Counted from the stretch's first letter, positions 44,594-54,890 are shown. The stretch: DNA of 64,000 bases from Paraburkholderia phenazinium (GCF_900141745.1 NZ_FSRM01000002.1:2294001-2358000), one strand, 5' to 3'. Made by a program: numbers and translations. The notes: generated by a model not told the origin, from the sequence alone.

Positions 44594-44886
44594 GCACGAT
44601 CGTCAGAAACTTCGGCGCTGCAGTACGTGAGTTGCGCGAGGCTCGCACGTGGTCGCAGGAGCAGCTCGCCGAGCATGCCGGTTTAAACCGGTCCTACGTC
44701 GGCGAGATCGAGCGCGGCGGCGCGATTGCGTCGATCGTTACAGTCGACAAGCTCGCACGCGCGCTCGGCGTACCTATCTCGAGTTTGCTGCGTTCGTCGT
44801 TCGCGGGTGCCAGTGCGGCAGTCGCTCCAACACCGTCCGCCGCGCCGCTTCCCACGCTCACTAATGTGCTGAAGACGTCCTCGTGA
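44590..44886 (+). CDS. XRE family transcriptional regulator
   Basis: 98 residues, translationally coupled (ATGA) to the acetyltransferase gene. A Cro/CI helix-turn-helix occupies residues 8-64: VRELREARTWSQEQLAEHAG, then NRSYVGEIERGGA and the LARALGVPISSLL end. The last ~30 residues are an Ala/Pro-rich tail with no domain. Its position inside the encapsulin operon, just before the shell gene, makes it a candidate local regulator of shell and cargo expression. Confidence 0.88.
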   Translation: MSTIVRNFGAAVRELREARTWSQEQLAEHAGLNRSYVGEIERGGAIASIVTVDKLARALGVPISSLLRSSFAGASAAVAPTPSAAPLPTLTNVLKTSS

Positions 44887-44982
44887 CGTCTATAGCATGT
44901 TGAGCCAGAGTGGATCCGGTCCTCATAATCACTGCTCGTCATAAGCTTTCCTGTTTTTCATCTATAGAACCCGGAGCCACAC
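44887..44982 (+). promoter_or_regulatory. leader of encapsulin shell gene
   Basis: 96-base gap between the XRE gene and the shell ATG. TCTATAG occurs twice as a direct repeat (44889-44895 and 44961-44967) 72 bases apart. GGAG lies at 44972-44975, seven bases before the ATG. The gap is long enough for an internal promoter allowing shell and cargo to be made at higher level than the upstream enzymes. Confidence 0.35.
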
Positions 44983-45915
44983 ATGTCGACCATAGCGAGC
45001 GGCCATACGGCGCTTAGCGATAATGCCGCGCGGCAACTAGCCAACGCCACCAAGACCGTCCCCCAACTTGCGACGATCACGCCGCGCTGGTTGACGCATC
45101 TGCTGCAATGGGTGCCGGTCGAAGCGGGTATCTACCGCCTGAATCAGGTCAAGAATCCGGACGCCGTGAAGGTTGCCTGCACACAGCGCGAAGACGAAAC
45201 GGTGCTGCCGCGCACGTTTGTGCCGTATGAAGAAGAGCCGCGCGAATACTTCCTGAATGCCGTGAGCACGGTGCTCGACGTGCATACGCGTATCTCCGAT
45301 CTGTATAGCAGTCCGCACGATCAGATCAAGGAACAGTTGCGCCTGACGATCGAAACGATCAAGGAACTGCAGGAAAGCCAGCTCATCAACAATCCGGATT
45401 ACGGTCTGCTTGCAAACGTGGCGGACGAGCAGCGCGTGTTCCCGCTGACCGGCGCGCCGACGCCCGACGATCTGGACGAACTGCTGAGCAAGGTATGGAA
45501 AGAGCCGGCGTTTTTCCTGACCCATCCCCTCGCGATTGCTGCGTTTGGCCGCGAGTGCACGCGCCGTGGTGTGCCACCGCCCACCGTCAGCCTGTTCGGC
45601 TCGCAGTTCCTGACATGGCGCGGGATTCCGCTGGTTCCGTCCGACAAGGTGCCGGTGGCCGACGGCAAGACCAAGATCCTGCTGCTACGTGTGGGCGACA
45701 AGCGCCAGGGCGTGGTGGGCCTGTTCCAGCCGGGTGTCGCGGGCGAGCAGGGTCCGGGGTTGTCGGTGCGCTTCATGGGCATCAACAGTCATGCGATCGC
45801 GTCGTATCTGATTTCCCTGTACTGCTCGCTGGCGGTGCATTCGCCGGACGCGCTGGCGGTTCTCGATGACGTGGAGATCGGTAAGTACCATGACTATCCA
45901 GACACCTACAAGTAA
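44983..45915 (+). CDS. srpI: family 2A encapsulin shell protein (SrpI-like)
   Basis: 310 residues, the normal size for family 2A shells (HK97 fold). Recognisable segments are QLANATKTVPQLATITPRWL at the N-arm, the extended loop PRTFVPYEEEPREYFLNAVS, GIPLVPSDKVPVADGKTKIL and GKYHDYPDTYK at the end. There is no cyclic-nucleotide-binding insertion, so it is not family 2B. Such proteins assemble into ~24-nm icosahedral shells around a cysteine desulfurase in other bacteria. The cargo gene follows immediately and its start lies inside this reading frame. Confidence 0.95.
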   Translation: MSTIASGHTALSDNAARQLANATKTVPQLATITPRWLTHLLQWVPVEAGIYRLNQVKNPDAVKVACTQREDETVLPRTFVPYEEEPREYFLNAVSTVLDVHTRISDLYSSPHDQIKEQLRLTIETIKELQESQLINNPDYGLLANVADEQRVFPLTGAPTPDDLDELLSKVWKEPAFFLTHPLAIAAFGRECTRRGVPPPTVSLFGSQFLTWRGIPLVPSDKVPVADGKTKILLLRVGDKRQGVVGLFQPGVAGEQGPGLSVRFMGINSHAIASYLISLYCSLAVHSPDALAVLDDVEIGKYHDYPDTYK

Positions 45916-47953
45916 TCCGCCAGGCGCAGGTGTACCGCAGACGCTGCCGGCCGGCTTGCCCGATCCGGCAACGCTCGCACGTCTCGCGACGGAGTTTTTC
46001 TCGGCCCTGCCCGGTGGCGGGGTGTCGTCCGCGGTGCCGGGTGGCAATAGGCTGAGCGACGCCTCGTCGTCGGCGTCGTTCGCTTCGGCATTGCCGGTCG
46101 CTGCGCCGGTGCTGTCCACCGCAAGCAATCCGGCGCCGGCGGGTTCGCCGCTCGCGGGTCCTGGTGGTTTCGGCACGGGCGTGCCGGGTGCCGCCTTGCC
46201 GCAAGGTAAGGTGCCTGGAGCGAACCTGTTGCCCTCGGCGCCGACTCATGTGCTGTCGCTCGGCAATCGTGTACCGGCGCTCGTACCGCATGCCACTGCG
46301 CAGAATGGCTTGCCGGATAGCGCGGTGACGATCGCTCCGGCGCTCGAGCCGCGCTTCGGTGGTGCAGCGCTGGCCGTGCCCGAGGGACATGGTGCGCAAC
46401 GTCCGTCTGCGGGTGGGGCTTCAAGTACGTCTGCTAATGCTTCGCCGTACTACTTTCTCGATCCGCACGCGGATACGCGGTACAGCAGCGGTGCGGGCGG
46501 CCGGGACATCGTCGTACAGTTGAGCGATTCGGTCACCGCTCAATCGTTCGGCCTGCCAGGCGAGAACGAGCTTCGCTCGTTGCTCTCGGTGCAGCGTTTT
46601 CCGCATGATGCCGGCTCGTATGAACCGGTCGCTGTCAATAGCGGTGGGTCACGCTATTTCGTCGAGGAAGCGCATCCGTCTACCGGTCCGGCGAGAACCG
46701 CTCACGGCGTGCCGAACGCAGCGGCTTCGGCGCACCCGCCGTTCGACGTCAATGCAATCCGGCGCGACTTTCCGATTCTTTCGGAACGGGTGAACGGTCG
46801 TCAGCTGGTGTGGTTCGACAACGCGGCGACGACGCACAAGCCGCAGTCCGTGATCGACCGGCTCGCGTATTTCTACGCCCACGAGAACTCGAATATCCAT
46901 CGTGCCGCCCACGCATTGGCGGGCCGTGCGACGGATGCCTACGAAGCGGCGCGCAGCAAGGTGCAGCGCTTTATCGGCGCGGCCTCGCCCGATGAAATCG
47001 TCTTCGTGCGCGGCACCACCGAGGCGATCAATCTCATCGCGAAGTCGTGGGGCGTGCAGAACGTGGGCGAGGGCGACGAGATCATCGTGTCGCACCTGGA
47101 ACATCACGCTAACATCGTGCCGTGGCAGCAGCTTGCCGCGCAAACCGGGGCGAAGCTGCGCGTGATTCCGGTCGATGACTCCGGCCAGGTGCTGCTCGAC
47201 GAATACCGCAAACTGCTCAACGATCGCACGAAGATCGTTTCGGTAACCCAGGTTTCGAACGCGCTCGGCACGGTGGTACCTGTGAAGGAAATCGTCGAGA
47301 TGGCCCATCGTGCCGGTGCGAAGGCGCTGGTCGACGGCGCGCAGTCGGTTTCGCATATGCGCGTGGATGTGCAGGCAATCGATGCGGACTTCTTCGTGTT
47401 CTCGGGCCACAAGGTGTTCGGTCCGACCGGCATTGGCGTGGTCTACGGCAAGCGCGCGATTCTCGACGACATGCCGCCGTGGCAAGGTGGTGGCAACATG
47501 ATCGCCGACGTAACCTTCGAGCGCACTGTGTTCCAGCCGCCGCCCAACCGCTTCGAAGCGGGCACTGGCAACATCGCGGATGCGGTGGGTCTGGGTGCGG
47601 CGATTGACTACGTGACGCGCGTGGGCATCGAGAATATCGCCCGCTATGAGCACGATCTGCTTGCGTATGCGACGAGCGTCTTGCAACCCGTTCCAGGTGT
47701 TCGGCTGGTCGGCACTGCGAAGGACAAGGCGAGCGTGTTGTCGTTCGTATTGAAGGGCTATGAGACGGAAGAGGTTGGGCAGGCGCTGAACGAAGAGGGC
47801 ATTGCAGTACGTTCGGGGCATCATTGCGCCCAGCCCATCTTGCGGCGTTTCGGCCTCGAAGCTACCGTGCGGCCATCGCTCGCGTTCTACAACACCTGCG
47901 ATGAGGTCGATGCGCTGGTCGCGGTGGTGCGGCGTTTGTCGACGCGGCGTTAG
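45890..47953 (+). CDS. encapsulin cargo cysteine desulfurase with long disordered N-terminal arm
   Basis: 687 residues from ATG 45890, overlapping the shell gene by 26 bases. Residues 1-280 are Pro/Ala/Gly/Ser-rich and probably disordered, with short islands such as LARLATEFFSALPGG (30-43), ASPYYFLDPHADTRY (184-198) and FGLPGENELRSLLS (220-233). That arm is the cargo-loading region in this family. Residues 284-687 are a SufS-type cysteine desulfurase: HLEHHANIVPWQ, PLP lysine K508 in FSGHKVFGPTG and catalytic C646 in RSGHHCAQP. It removes sulfur from cysteine inside the shell, giving alanine and enzyme persulfide. Confidence 0.95.
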   Translation: MTIQTPTSNPPGAGVPQTLPAGLPDPATLARLATEFFSALPGGGVSSAVPGGNRLSDASSSASFASALPVAAPVLSTASNPAPAGSPLAGPGGFGTGVPGAALPQGKVPGANLLPSAPTHVLSLGNRVPALVPHATAQNGLPDSAVTIAPALEPRFGGAALAVPEGHGAQRPSAGGASSTSANASPYYFLDPHADTRYSSGAGGRDIVVQLSDSVTAQSFGLPGENELRSLLSVQRFPHDAGSYEPVAVNSGGSRYFVEEAHPSTGPARTAHGVPNAAASAHPPFDVNAIRRDFPILSERVNGRQLVWFDNAATTHKPQSVIDRLAYFYAHENSNIHRAAHALAGRATDAYEAARSKVQRFIGAASPDEIVFVRGTTEAINLIAKSWGVQNVGEGDEIIVSHLEHHANIVPWQQLAAQTGAKLRVIPVDDSGQVLLDEYRKLLNDRTKIVSVTQVSNALGTVVPVKEIVEMAHRAGAKALVDGAQSVSHMRVDVQAIDADFFVFSGHKVFGPTGIGVVYGKRAILDDMPPWQGGGNMIADVTFERTVFQPPPNRFEAGTGNIADAVGLGAAIDYVTRVGIENIARYEHDLLAYATSVLQPVPGVRLVGTAKDKASVLSFVLKGYETEEVGQALNEEGIAVRSGHHCAQPILRRFGLEATVRPSLAFYNTCDEVDALVAVVRRLSTRR

Positions 47954-47968
47954 CGTTTAGCGCTTCCA

Positions 47969-48005
47969 GGTGCTTCAGGTGTCTGATCAGGATACCTGAA
48001 GCACC
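47969..48005. terminator. bidirectional hairpin after cysteine desulfurase gene
   Basis: GGTGCTTCAGGT (47969-47980) is perfectly complementary to ACCTGAAGCACC (47994-48005), and further pairs continue inside the 13-base loop. It lies 16 bases after the desulfurase stop and overlaps the last codons of the convergent oxidoreductase gene. It lacks a T-run. Confidence 0.65.
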
Positions 48006-49429
48006 GCAGGCGCCTGCGCAACACTTAACGCTGCGAGCAGACGCGCACTGAGCTTCGTGGTCTGATTGGCGATTTCGATGACTGTCCCAGGTTCGACGAT
48101 CGTGCCGCGCAATGCTGCGCCGAGCACCGAAATGTACGGCGAAGCAGCACCGTTCGCTGCGATCGCGGCTAGCGATGGATCGACCGTAATGCCAAGCCCT
48201 ACCGGTCCCGTTTGCACAAGGCCGCGCGAAAACAGATTGCGCACCAGGGGCTGCTCACAACCGGCGTGCCAGCGATAGTCGGGCCCGGTGCAGTTGATGA
48301 CACCCTGGGTGACGATCGTGCGTTCTTCTTCGCTACCGCGTAGCCGGTAACGCACGTTCACGCCTCCCCCCAGAGCTTCCGCGAGATCGTTGACGATGGC
48401 CGCCTCGACGCTCAGACGGCCGCTTGCACGCAGCGCGTCGACCAGCGCTGCGCTGACGGGCGGCGCGCGATGCAGAAACACGTCCCAATGCGGCCTCACG
48501 TGCCGGAAGAACCGCTGCCTGTCGATCAACGCTGCGTTATGCCACCAGTCTGCAAGGTATGGCCTGAGCGCGCCCGGTAGCGATTGCCAGTCACCGCCAT
48601 GCGTGATGATGGTTCGAGCTTTTTCGCGTAGTTCGCGCACGACCTGCCGCAATGTGCGCGGCGGTCCCACTCTTCCGAAAGGCGCTTCATCAGGCGCGGG
48701 GTTACGCCGTTCGACCGGCGTCAGGCCGTGCCGCGCCAGCACCTTATAGGTGCCGCGATACCCCAGCTTTTCGAGCGATACGACGGCGTCGATCATCGTC
48801 AGACTTCCACCCACCAGCACGAGCTCGTCTGCGTCGACGAGTGCTGCAAGACGCGAGCAGTCCCACACGTTAGCGACATACTGGCCCGCTTGCGTGAGCC
48901 GGCCGTTCGCGTCAAAACGCGGCCGCGACTGGAACACGCCGAGCGCGAGCACCGCGTGATCGGCGAGCAGCACCCGGCCTGCGTCGAGCGCGAGCGTGAC
49001 GCCGTTTGATGAAACATCGAGATCTTCGACGCGTGCCTGGACATGTTCAAACGTGACGCCGGGCGCAGCTTGCTGCTGTGCCTGCCGCAATTGCTCGTTT
49101 ACGTAATCGCCAAAGCGCCAGCGCGGCACATACGCCTGGGCGACTGCATCACGAGGCTGGGCGGCAAACTCGGGCTGCGCGGTAAGCCAGTCGACGAAAT
49201 GCTCCGGTTGCTCTGGATATAGCGTGAAAAGGAGGGCAGGGCCGTTGACCAGATGTCCCGGCTCCCGGGTCGAGTAAGCGAGGCCGCGACCCGGCTGCGC
49301 ACACGGGTCGACGAGGCGGATCGCGAGGGCTTGCTGTGCTTCGCGCAGCAGCTTGATGGCGAGCGCCGTGCCGGAAAGACCGCCACCGACGATGACGACC
49401 TCTGGCGCTCCGCCGTGATGAGCGACCAT
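47987..49429 (-). CDS. FAD/NAD(P)-binding protein (FAD-NAD(P)-binding domain family)
   Basis: 480 residues. Flavin site VVIVGGGLSGTALAIKLL at the N-terminus, then the GRGLAYSTREPGHLVNGPA region typical of this single-domain oxidoreductase family, a second dinucleotide motif LVLVGGSLTMIDAVVSLE and late GLGITVDPSL. Substrate unknown. It converges on the encapsulin operon and shares its terminator, so it is not co-transcribed; participation in sulfur redox is only suggested by location. An IR-rich promoter lies upstream. Confidence 0.8.
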   Translation of the reverse strand: MVAHHGGAPEVVIVGGGLSGTALAIKLLREAQQALAIRLVDPCAQPGRGLAYSTREPGHLVNGPALLFTLYPEQPEHFVDWLTAQPEFAAQPRDAVAQAYVPRWRFGDYVNEQLRQAQQQAAPGVTFEHVQARVEDLDVSSNGVTLALDAGRVLLADHAVLALGVFQSRPRFDANGRLTQAGQYVANVWDCSRLAALVDADELVLVGGSLTMIDAVVSLEKLGYRGTYKVLARHGLTPVERRNPAPDEAPFGRVGPPRTLRQVVRELREKARTIITHGGDWQSLPGALRPYLADWWHNAALIDRQRFFRHVRPHWDVFLHRAPPVSAALVDALRASGRLSVEAAIVNDLAEALGGGVNVRYRLRGSEEERTIVTQGVINCTGPDYRWHAGCEQPLVRNLFSRGLVQTGPVGLGITVDPSLAAIAANGAASPYISVLGAALRGTIVEPGTVIEIANQTTKLSARLLAALSVAQAPAVLQVS

Positions 49430-49510
49430 GATGCTCTCCTGTGAATCCTCCGGCGCGCTCGGGCCGGGACGACAGGATGTTAATGGTCTGCTGAATATGG
49501 CCGAAACGAC

Positions 49511-49541
49511 AAATGCTGATAAGCATTTGCGAAAAAATGCT
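49511..49541. promoter_or_regulatory. AAATGCT repeats, putative operator of oxidoreductase gene
   Basis: AAATGCT (49511-49517) and AGCATTT (49522-49528) form a perfect inverted repeat with loop GATA, and a third copy AAATGCTT follows (about 49535-49542). It is 80-110 bases upstream of the minus-strand oxidoreductase start and beyond the groEL terminator. Confidence 0.4.
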
Positions 49542-49559
49542 TAAGGACGTTATTGCAGA

Positions 49560-49594
49560 AACACGCATGCCTGCGCGAGGCAGGCATGCGTGTT
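49560..49594 (-). terminator. rho-independent terminator of groESL
   Basis: A 14-bp perfect stem (49560-49573 with 49581-49594; core ACGCATGCCTG) has the seven-base loop CGCGAGG. Read on the minus strand it is followed by a short T-rich run (TTTCTGC). It lies 51 bases after the groEL stop. Confidence 0.75.
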
Positions 49595-49644
49595 GTTAAG
49601 ACCAAAGAATCAACGCGCGCGAACCGCGCGGGGCTCATCGATCG

Positions 49645-51590
<1,946 letters not shown>

Positions 51591-51613
51591 TTAGACATTC
51601 CTGCTGTGGAGAT

Positions 51614-51640
51614 TTGGCACTCTTCGCTGGCGAGTGCTGA
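51614..51640 (-). promoter_or_regulatory. CIRCE operator (HrcA box) of groESL
   Basis: TTGGCACTC (51614-51622), nine bases, then GAGTGCTGA (51632-51640). The CIRCE consensus is TTAGCACTC-N9-GAGTGCTAA, so each arm has one G-for-A type change. It starts 24 bases upstream of groES. HrcA repression with heat induction is expected. Confidence 0.88.
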
Positions 51641-51729
51641 CCGTGATCGAGTATAAGAATCGCCAACGGGGCGCTCCAATAACGAATCCTCAAATCCTTA
51701 TCGGCGCATTTCTGTTTAGTTTATTTGCG

Positions 51730-51760
51730 AGCCTGGTAAGCCTGGTAAGCCTGGCAAGCC
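51730..51760 (+). repeat. 9-bp tandem repeat AGCCTGGTA, 3.4 copies
   Basis: AGCCTGGTA at 51730-51738 and 51739-51747, AGCCTGGCA at 51748-51756, then AGCC. It lies in the divergent promoter gap between groES and the sulfite dehydrogenase gene, about 113 bases before the latter. Copy-number variation would alter promoter spacing. Confidence 0.85.
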
Positions 51761-51872
51761 GAGGGCAAGGGGCGTTCCACACATTGGGTTCGATCGATAT
51801 CACGATTGCTCGTTTTGTCGGCGCCGCTTCAGTTGCTACAGTGGCCAGTTGGCCCATGACGCACTGACACCG

Positions 51873-53174
51873 ATGAAAAAGGTTCGCGACACTTCACCCC
51901 ATGCAGCCGATAGGCCCACTTCGCGCGGCCGTCGCCGTTTGCTGGGCGGACTCGCCGCGAGCGGTCTGGTGGCCGCACAACGTGCCGGCGCGGCCGCGAA
52001 CCCGCTGCTAAAGCCACTTGATATCGCACCATGGAGCCGCACGCCGGGCGCGCCGATACTCGAGCATCCCTATGGCGTGCCCTCAGCGCACGAAGCCGAT
52101 GTGGTGCGTCGTAGCGCGAAGGCGTGGCCGTTGCCCGGGGCCGCTTCGTCGATGACGCCGCTAGCGGACCTGTTCGGCACGATCACGCCGAACGGCCTCG
52201 TCTACGAACGGCATCACAACGGTGTGCCGGATATCGATCCCGATCAGCACAGCCTCGTGATTCATGGTCTTGTACGCGAGCCGAAACTGTTCACGATGGA
52301 CGACCTGGTTCGCCTGCCGTCCGAATCGCGGATCCATTTCATCGAATGTTCCGGCAATACCGGTGGCGAATGGAATGGACCGAGCGGTCAACCGGTACAA
52401 CTGACACACGGTTTGCTGTCGTGCTGCGAATGGACGGGTGTGCGGCTTTCGACCCTGCTGGAAGAGGTGGGGGGCCTGTCGACGTCGAAAGATGGGCAAG
52501 GTGGACGCGGCGGCTGGGTGCTGGCGGAGGGCGCGGATGCCGCGGCAATGACGCGCAGCTTGCCGCTCGATCGCATCCTCGAGCGCGCCATGGTGGTCTA
52601 TGCGCAGAACGGCGAGCGTTTGCGCCCGGAAAACGGTTATCCGCTGCGCCTGATCGTGCCGGGCTTCGAAGGCAATACGAACGTCAAATGGCTGCGCCGC
52701 CTGAAGTTCGTCGATGCGCCGCTGCAGACGCGCGAGGAAACCTCGCGATACACGAGCCTGATGGCGAATGGAACCGCGCGGCAGTTCGCATTCGAAATGG
52801 ATGCGAAGTCCGTGATCACGCGGCCTTCGCCGGGGCATCGTCTGAGCACGCAAGGCTACTACCCGATCAGTGGCCTCGCCTGGTCGGGGCGCGGCGCGAT
52901 TCGCAAGGTCGAGGTATCGACGGATGCGGGCGCTACGTGGCAACTCGCGCGCCTCGACGGAACCCCGGGCGATCGCGCGCTGACGCGCTTCCAACTGGAC
53001 TGGTTGTGGCAAGGTGCGCCTGCAGTGATCCTGTCGCGCGCCACGGATTCGACCGGCTATGTGCAGCCTACGCGGGAAGCGCTAGTGGCGGCACGCGGGT
53101 TGAACTCGCAGTATCACTACAACGCGATTCAGCAGTGGCGTGTCGACGCGAGTGGCGAGGTGCGAAATGCTTAA
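51873..53174 (+). CDS. soxC: sulfite dehydrogenase, molybdopterin subunit (SoxC-like)
   Basis: 433 residues from ATG 51873; a TTG 24 bases upstream is an alternative. The N-terminus SRGRRRLLGGLAASGLVAA is a Tat-like signal. The molybdenum-ligand cysteine is C159 in HFIECSGNTGGEW; YERHHNGVPDIDP and the late RAVDSTGYVQP-like ATDSTGYVQP belong to the sulfite oxidase fold with its dimerisation domain. SoxC works in the periplasm with a c-type cytochrome. The next gene, overlapping by eight bases, encodes one. No other sox genes lie in the window, so sulfite from desulfonation is the likely substrate. Confidence 0.9.
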   Translation: MKKVRDTSPHAADRPTSRGRRRLLGGLAASGLVAAQRAGAAANPLLKPLDIAPWSRTPGAPILEHPYGVPSAHEADVVRRSAKAWPLPGAASSMTPLADLFGTITPNGLVYERHHNGVPDIDPDQHSLVIHGLVREPKLFTMDDLVRLPSESRIHFIECSGNTGGEWNGPSGQPVQLTHGLLSCCEWTGVRLSTLLEEVGGLSTSKDGQGGRGGWVLAEGADAAAMTRSLPLDRILERAMVVYAQNGERLRPENGYPLRLIVPGFEGNTNVKWLRRLKFVDAPLQTREETSRYTSLMANGTARQFAFEMDAKSVITRPSPGHRLSTQGYYPISGLAWSGRGAIRKVEVSTDAGATWQLARLDGTPGDRALTRFQLDWLWQGAPAVILSRATDSTGYVQPTREALVAARGLNSQYHYNAIQQWRVDASGEVRNA

Positions 53175-53706
53175 TGTCTTGAGACGTACGCTTGCGCCTA
53201 CAGCTTTTGTCGTTGCGAGTTTGCTCGCGTCGAGCGCACACGCGGGCTACGGCGTCGGCACACCGTTATCGGACCAGGACCTCGCGGCGTGGAATATTGA
53301 CATCGCGCCCGACGGCCGTGGCTTGCCCGCAGGCAGCGGCGACGTCGCCACGGGTGCGCGCGTGTTTGCGGCCCAATGTGCCGCATGCCATGGCGCGCAG
53401 GGCCAAGGGCTGCTCGGAGATGCGTTGGTGGGTGGTCGCGGTACGCTGGCGAGTGCGAAGCCGAAGCGCACGGTCGGTAGCTACTGGCCCTATGCGACCA
53501 CGCTGTTCGACTATATTCGTCGTGCAATGCCCTTTACCGCGCCCGAGTCGCTTTCAGCCGATGACGTCTATGCCGTTTGCGCATTCCTGCTCAACCAGAA
53601 CGGCATCGTGCCACCGGATACCCGTCTGGACGCACGGTCTTTGCCCGCTGTGAAAATGCCGAACCGCGACGGCTTCGTAGCCGATCCCCGACCGGGACGA
53701 CTCTGA
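53167..53706 (+). CDS. c-type cytochrome subunit (SoxD/SorB-like)
   Basis: 179 residues from ATG 53167, overlapping the SoxC-like gene. Signal peptide APTAFVVASLLASSAHA, then a single haem site C71-x-x-C74-H75 (QCAACHGAQGQG); the distal methionine is probably in RRAMPFTAPESL. It accepts electrons from the molybdenum subunit and passes them to the respiratory chain. Shorter than diheme SoxD, closer to the one-haem arrangement of sulfite:cytochrome c oxidoreductase. Confidence 0.88.
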   Translation: MLNVLRRTLAPTAFVVASLLASSAHAGYGVGTPLSDQDLAAWNIDIAPDGRGLPAGSGDVATGARVFAAQCAACHGAQGQGLLGDALVGGRGTLASAKPKRTVGSYWPYATTLFDYIRRAMPFTAPESLSADDVYAVCAFLLNQNGIVPPDTRLDARSLPAVKMPNRDGFVADPRPGRL

Positions 53707-53854
53707 GCGGTGCCGAGGCGAAGCAGGCCGTTTCCCCTTATTGCCAATGCGGTTTTTGCTACGTTCTCCGAAAACCAATCCACAAAAACTTGTTTGCACT
53801 TGCTTGAGCGGGTCACTAGATTTGACTGGATGGTATTCAATCGACGGAGGTCGT

Positions 53855-54103
53855 ATGGCCACGCATTCAGCGACGCTTTTCTGGGGCGGACTTCGCCATC
53901 CCGTGCGAAGCCTGCAAAAGCAATTGTCAAAACGCGTACCCGTGAATCTGGATCAATCCCCTGACGAGAGATCGGCGGCAGCCCGCAGCGGCCAATCGTC
54001 CGAGCGGTTGGAACGCATTGCCGCCTACGCGCGCAGCGGCTATTTTCATATGGAATACACTGCCGGCATGTTTGTCGTGCCGCTCGACATCCCGCCGGGA
54101 TGA
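53855..54103 (+). CDS. hypothetical small protein
   Basis: 82 residues from ATG 53855 with CGGAGG five bases upstream. Basic N-terminal half (LRHPVRSLQKQLSKRVPV), a polar middle (SPDERSAAARSGQ) and a more hydrophobic end (SGYFHMEYTAGMFVVPLDIP). No domain recognised. It sits 31 bases before the SDR gene and could be cotranscribed with it. Confidence 0.5.
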   Translation: MATHSATLFWGGLRHPVRSLQKQLSKRVPVNLDQSPDERSAAARSGQSSERLERIAAYARSGYFHMEYTAGMFVVPLDIPPG

Positions 54104-54134
54104 TGCTCACGAACAGAACGCAAAGGAGGGCGCA

Positions 54135-54890
54135 ATGACCGACGCTGTCGGGCAAGGCGATGCGCACAAGCGTGTCGCGTGGATTGCCGGTGTGGGAGCG
54201 AGCGCTGGACTCGGTGCGGCGCTTGCGCGCCGTTTTGCTCGCGAGGGCTTTAGCGTTGCCGTGACGGGCCGTTCGCGTGAGCGGCTCGATGCCCTCGTCG
54301 ATGAAATTCGCGGTACGGGTGGTCATGCTCTGGCATTCCCCGGCGACGTCACAAGCGAGAGTGACCTGATCGCAATTGCAAGGCAACTTGCTGAGACAGG
54401 CACGCTCGAAGCGGCAATTTTCAATGCCGCTGGCGGGATACGTGTGCCGACGCTCGAATTGACTGGCGAGCAGTTTGAAGCGGCGTGGCGCGTCACGACG
54501 CTCGGCGGCTTCCTGTTCGCCCGGGCGGCGCTGCCTGCGCTGCTGGCCGCGGGCCGAGGTTCGCTGCTGTTCACGGGTGCGACCGCTTCGTTGCGCGGCC
54601 GTCCGCCATTTGCCGCATTTGCCTCTGCCAAGGCCGCTTTGCGCTCACTCGCGCAGAGTCTCGCGCGCGAGTTCGGGCCAAAGAATATTCATGTTGCGCA
54701 CGTGGTGATCGATGGAGGCATCGACGGCGAGCGGTTGCGTACGTCGGCACCGCAGCGGGTTGCCGAAAGCGGTGCGGATGGTCTGCTCAATCCCGACGAT
54801 ATCGCCGAGGCCTATTGGCATCTCCATCAGCAGCGGCGCAGCGCATGGTCGCAGGAAATCGATCTGCGGCCGTTCAGCGAATCGTTTTAA
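54135..54890 (+). CDS. SDR family protein with Phe at the catalytic Tyr position
   Basis: 251 residues from ATG 54135 (AAGGAGGG upstream). Cofactor loop GVGASAGLG, NAAG (97-100) and an intact lysine K166, but the YxxxK tyrosine is F162 (FASAKAALRSLAQ); the serine position is in FTGATASL. HVAHVVIDGGIDGE is characteristic of a subgroup that often has this substitution. It may be a reductase-like binding protein or use another proton donor. Followed by two hairpin terminators. Confidence 0.88.
   Translation: MTDAVGQGDAHKRVAWIAGVGASAGLGAALARRFAREGFSVAVTGRSRERLDALVDEIRGTGGHALAFPGDVTSESDLIAIARQLAETGTLEAAIFNAAGGIRVPTLELTGEQFEAAWRVTTLGGFLFARAALPALLAAGRGSLLFTGATASLRGRPPFAAFASAKAALRSLAQSLAREFGPKNIHVAHVVIDGGIDGERLRTSAPQRVAESGADGLLNPDDIAEAYWHLHQQRRSAWSQEIDLRPFSESF

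Noticed and set aside
44983..45915. Family 2B encapsulin linked to the cyclic nucleotide genes of 22972-28313
   Set aside because: The shell protein has no cyclic-nucleotide-binding insertion and the loci are 17 kb apart.
46649..47824. Minus-strand frame opposite the cysteine desulfurase
   Set aside because: High-GC shadow; the catalytic residues are on the plus strand.
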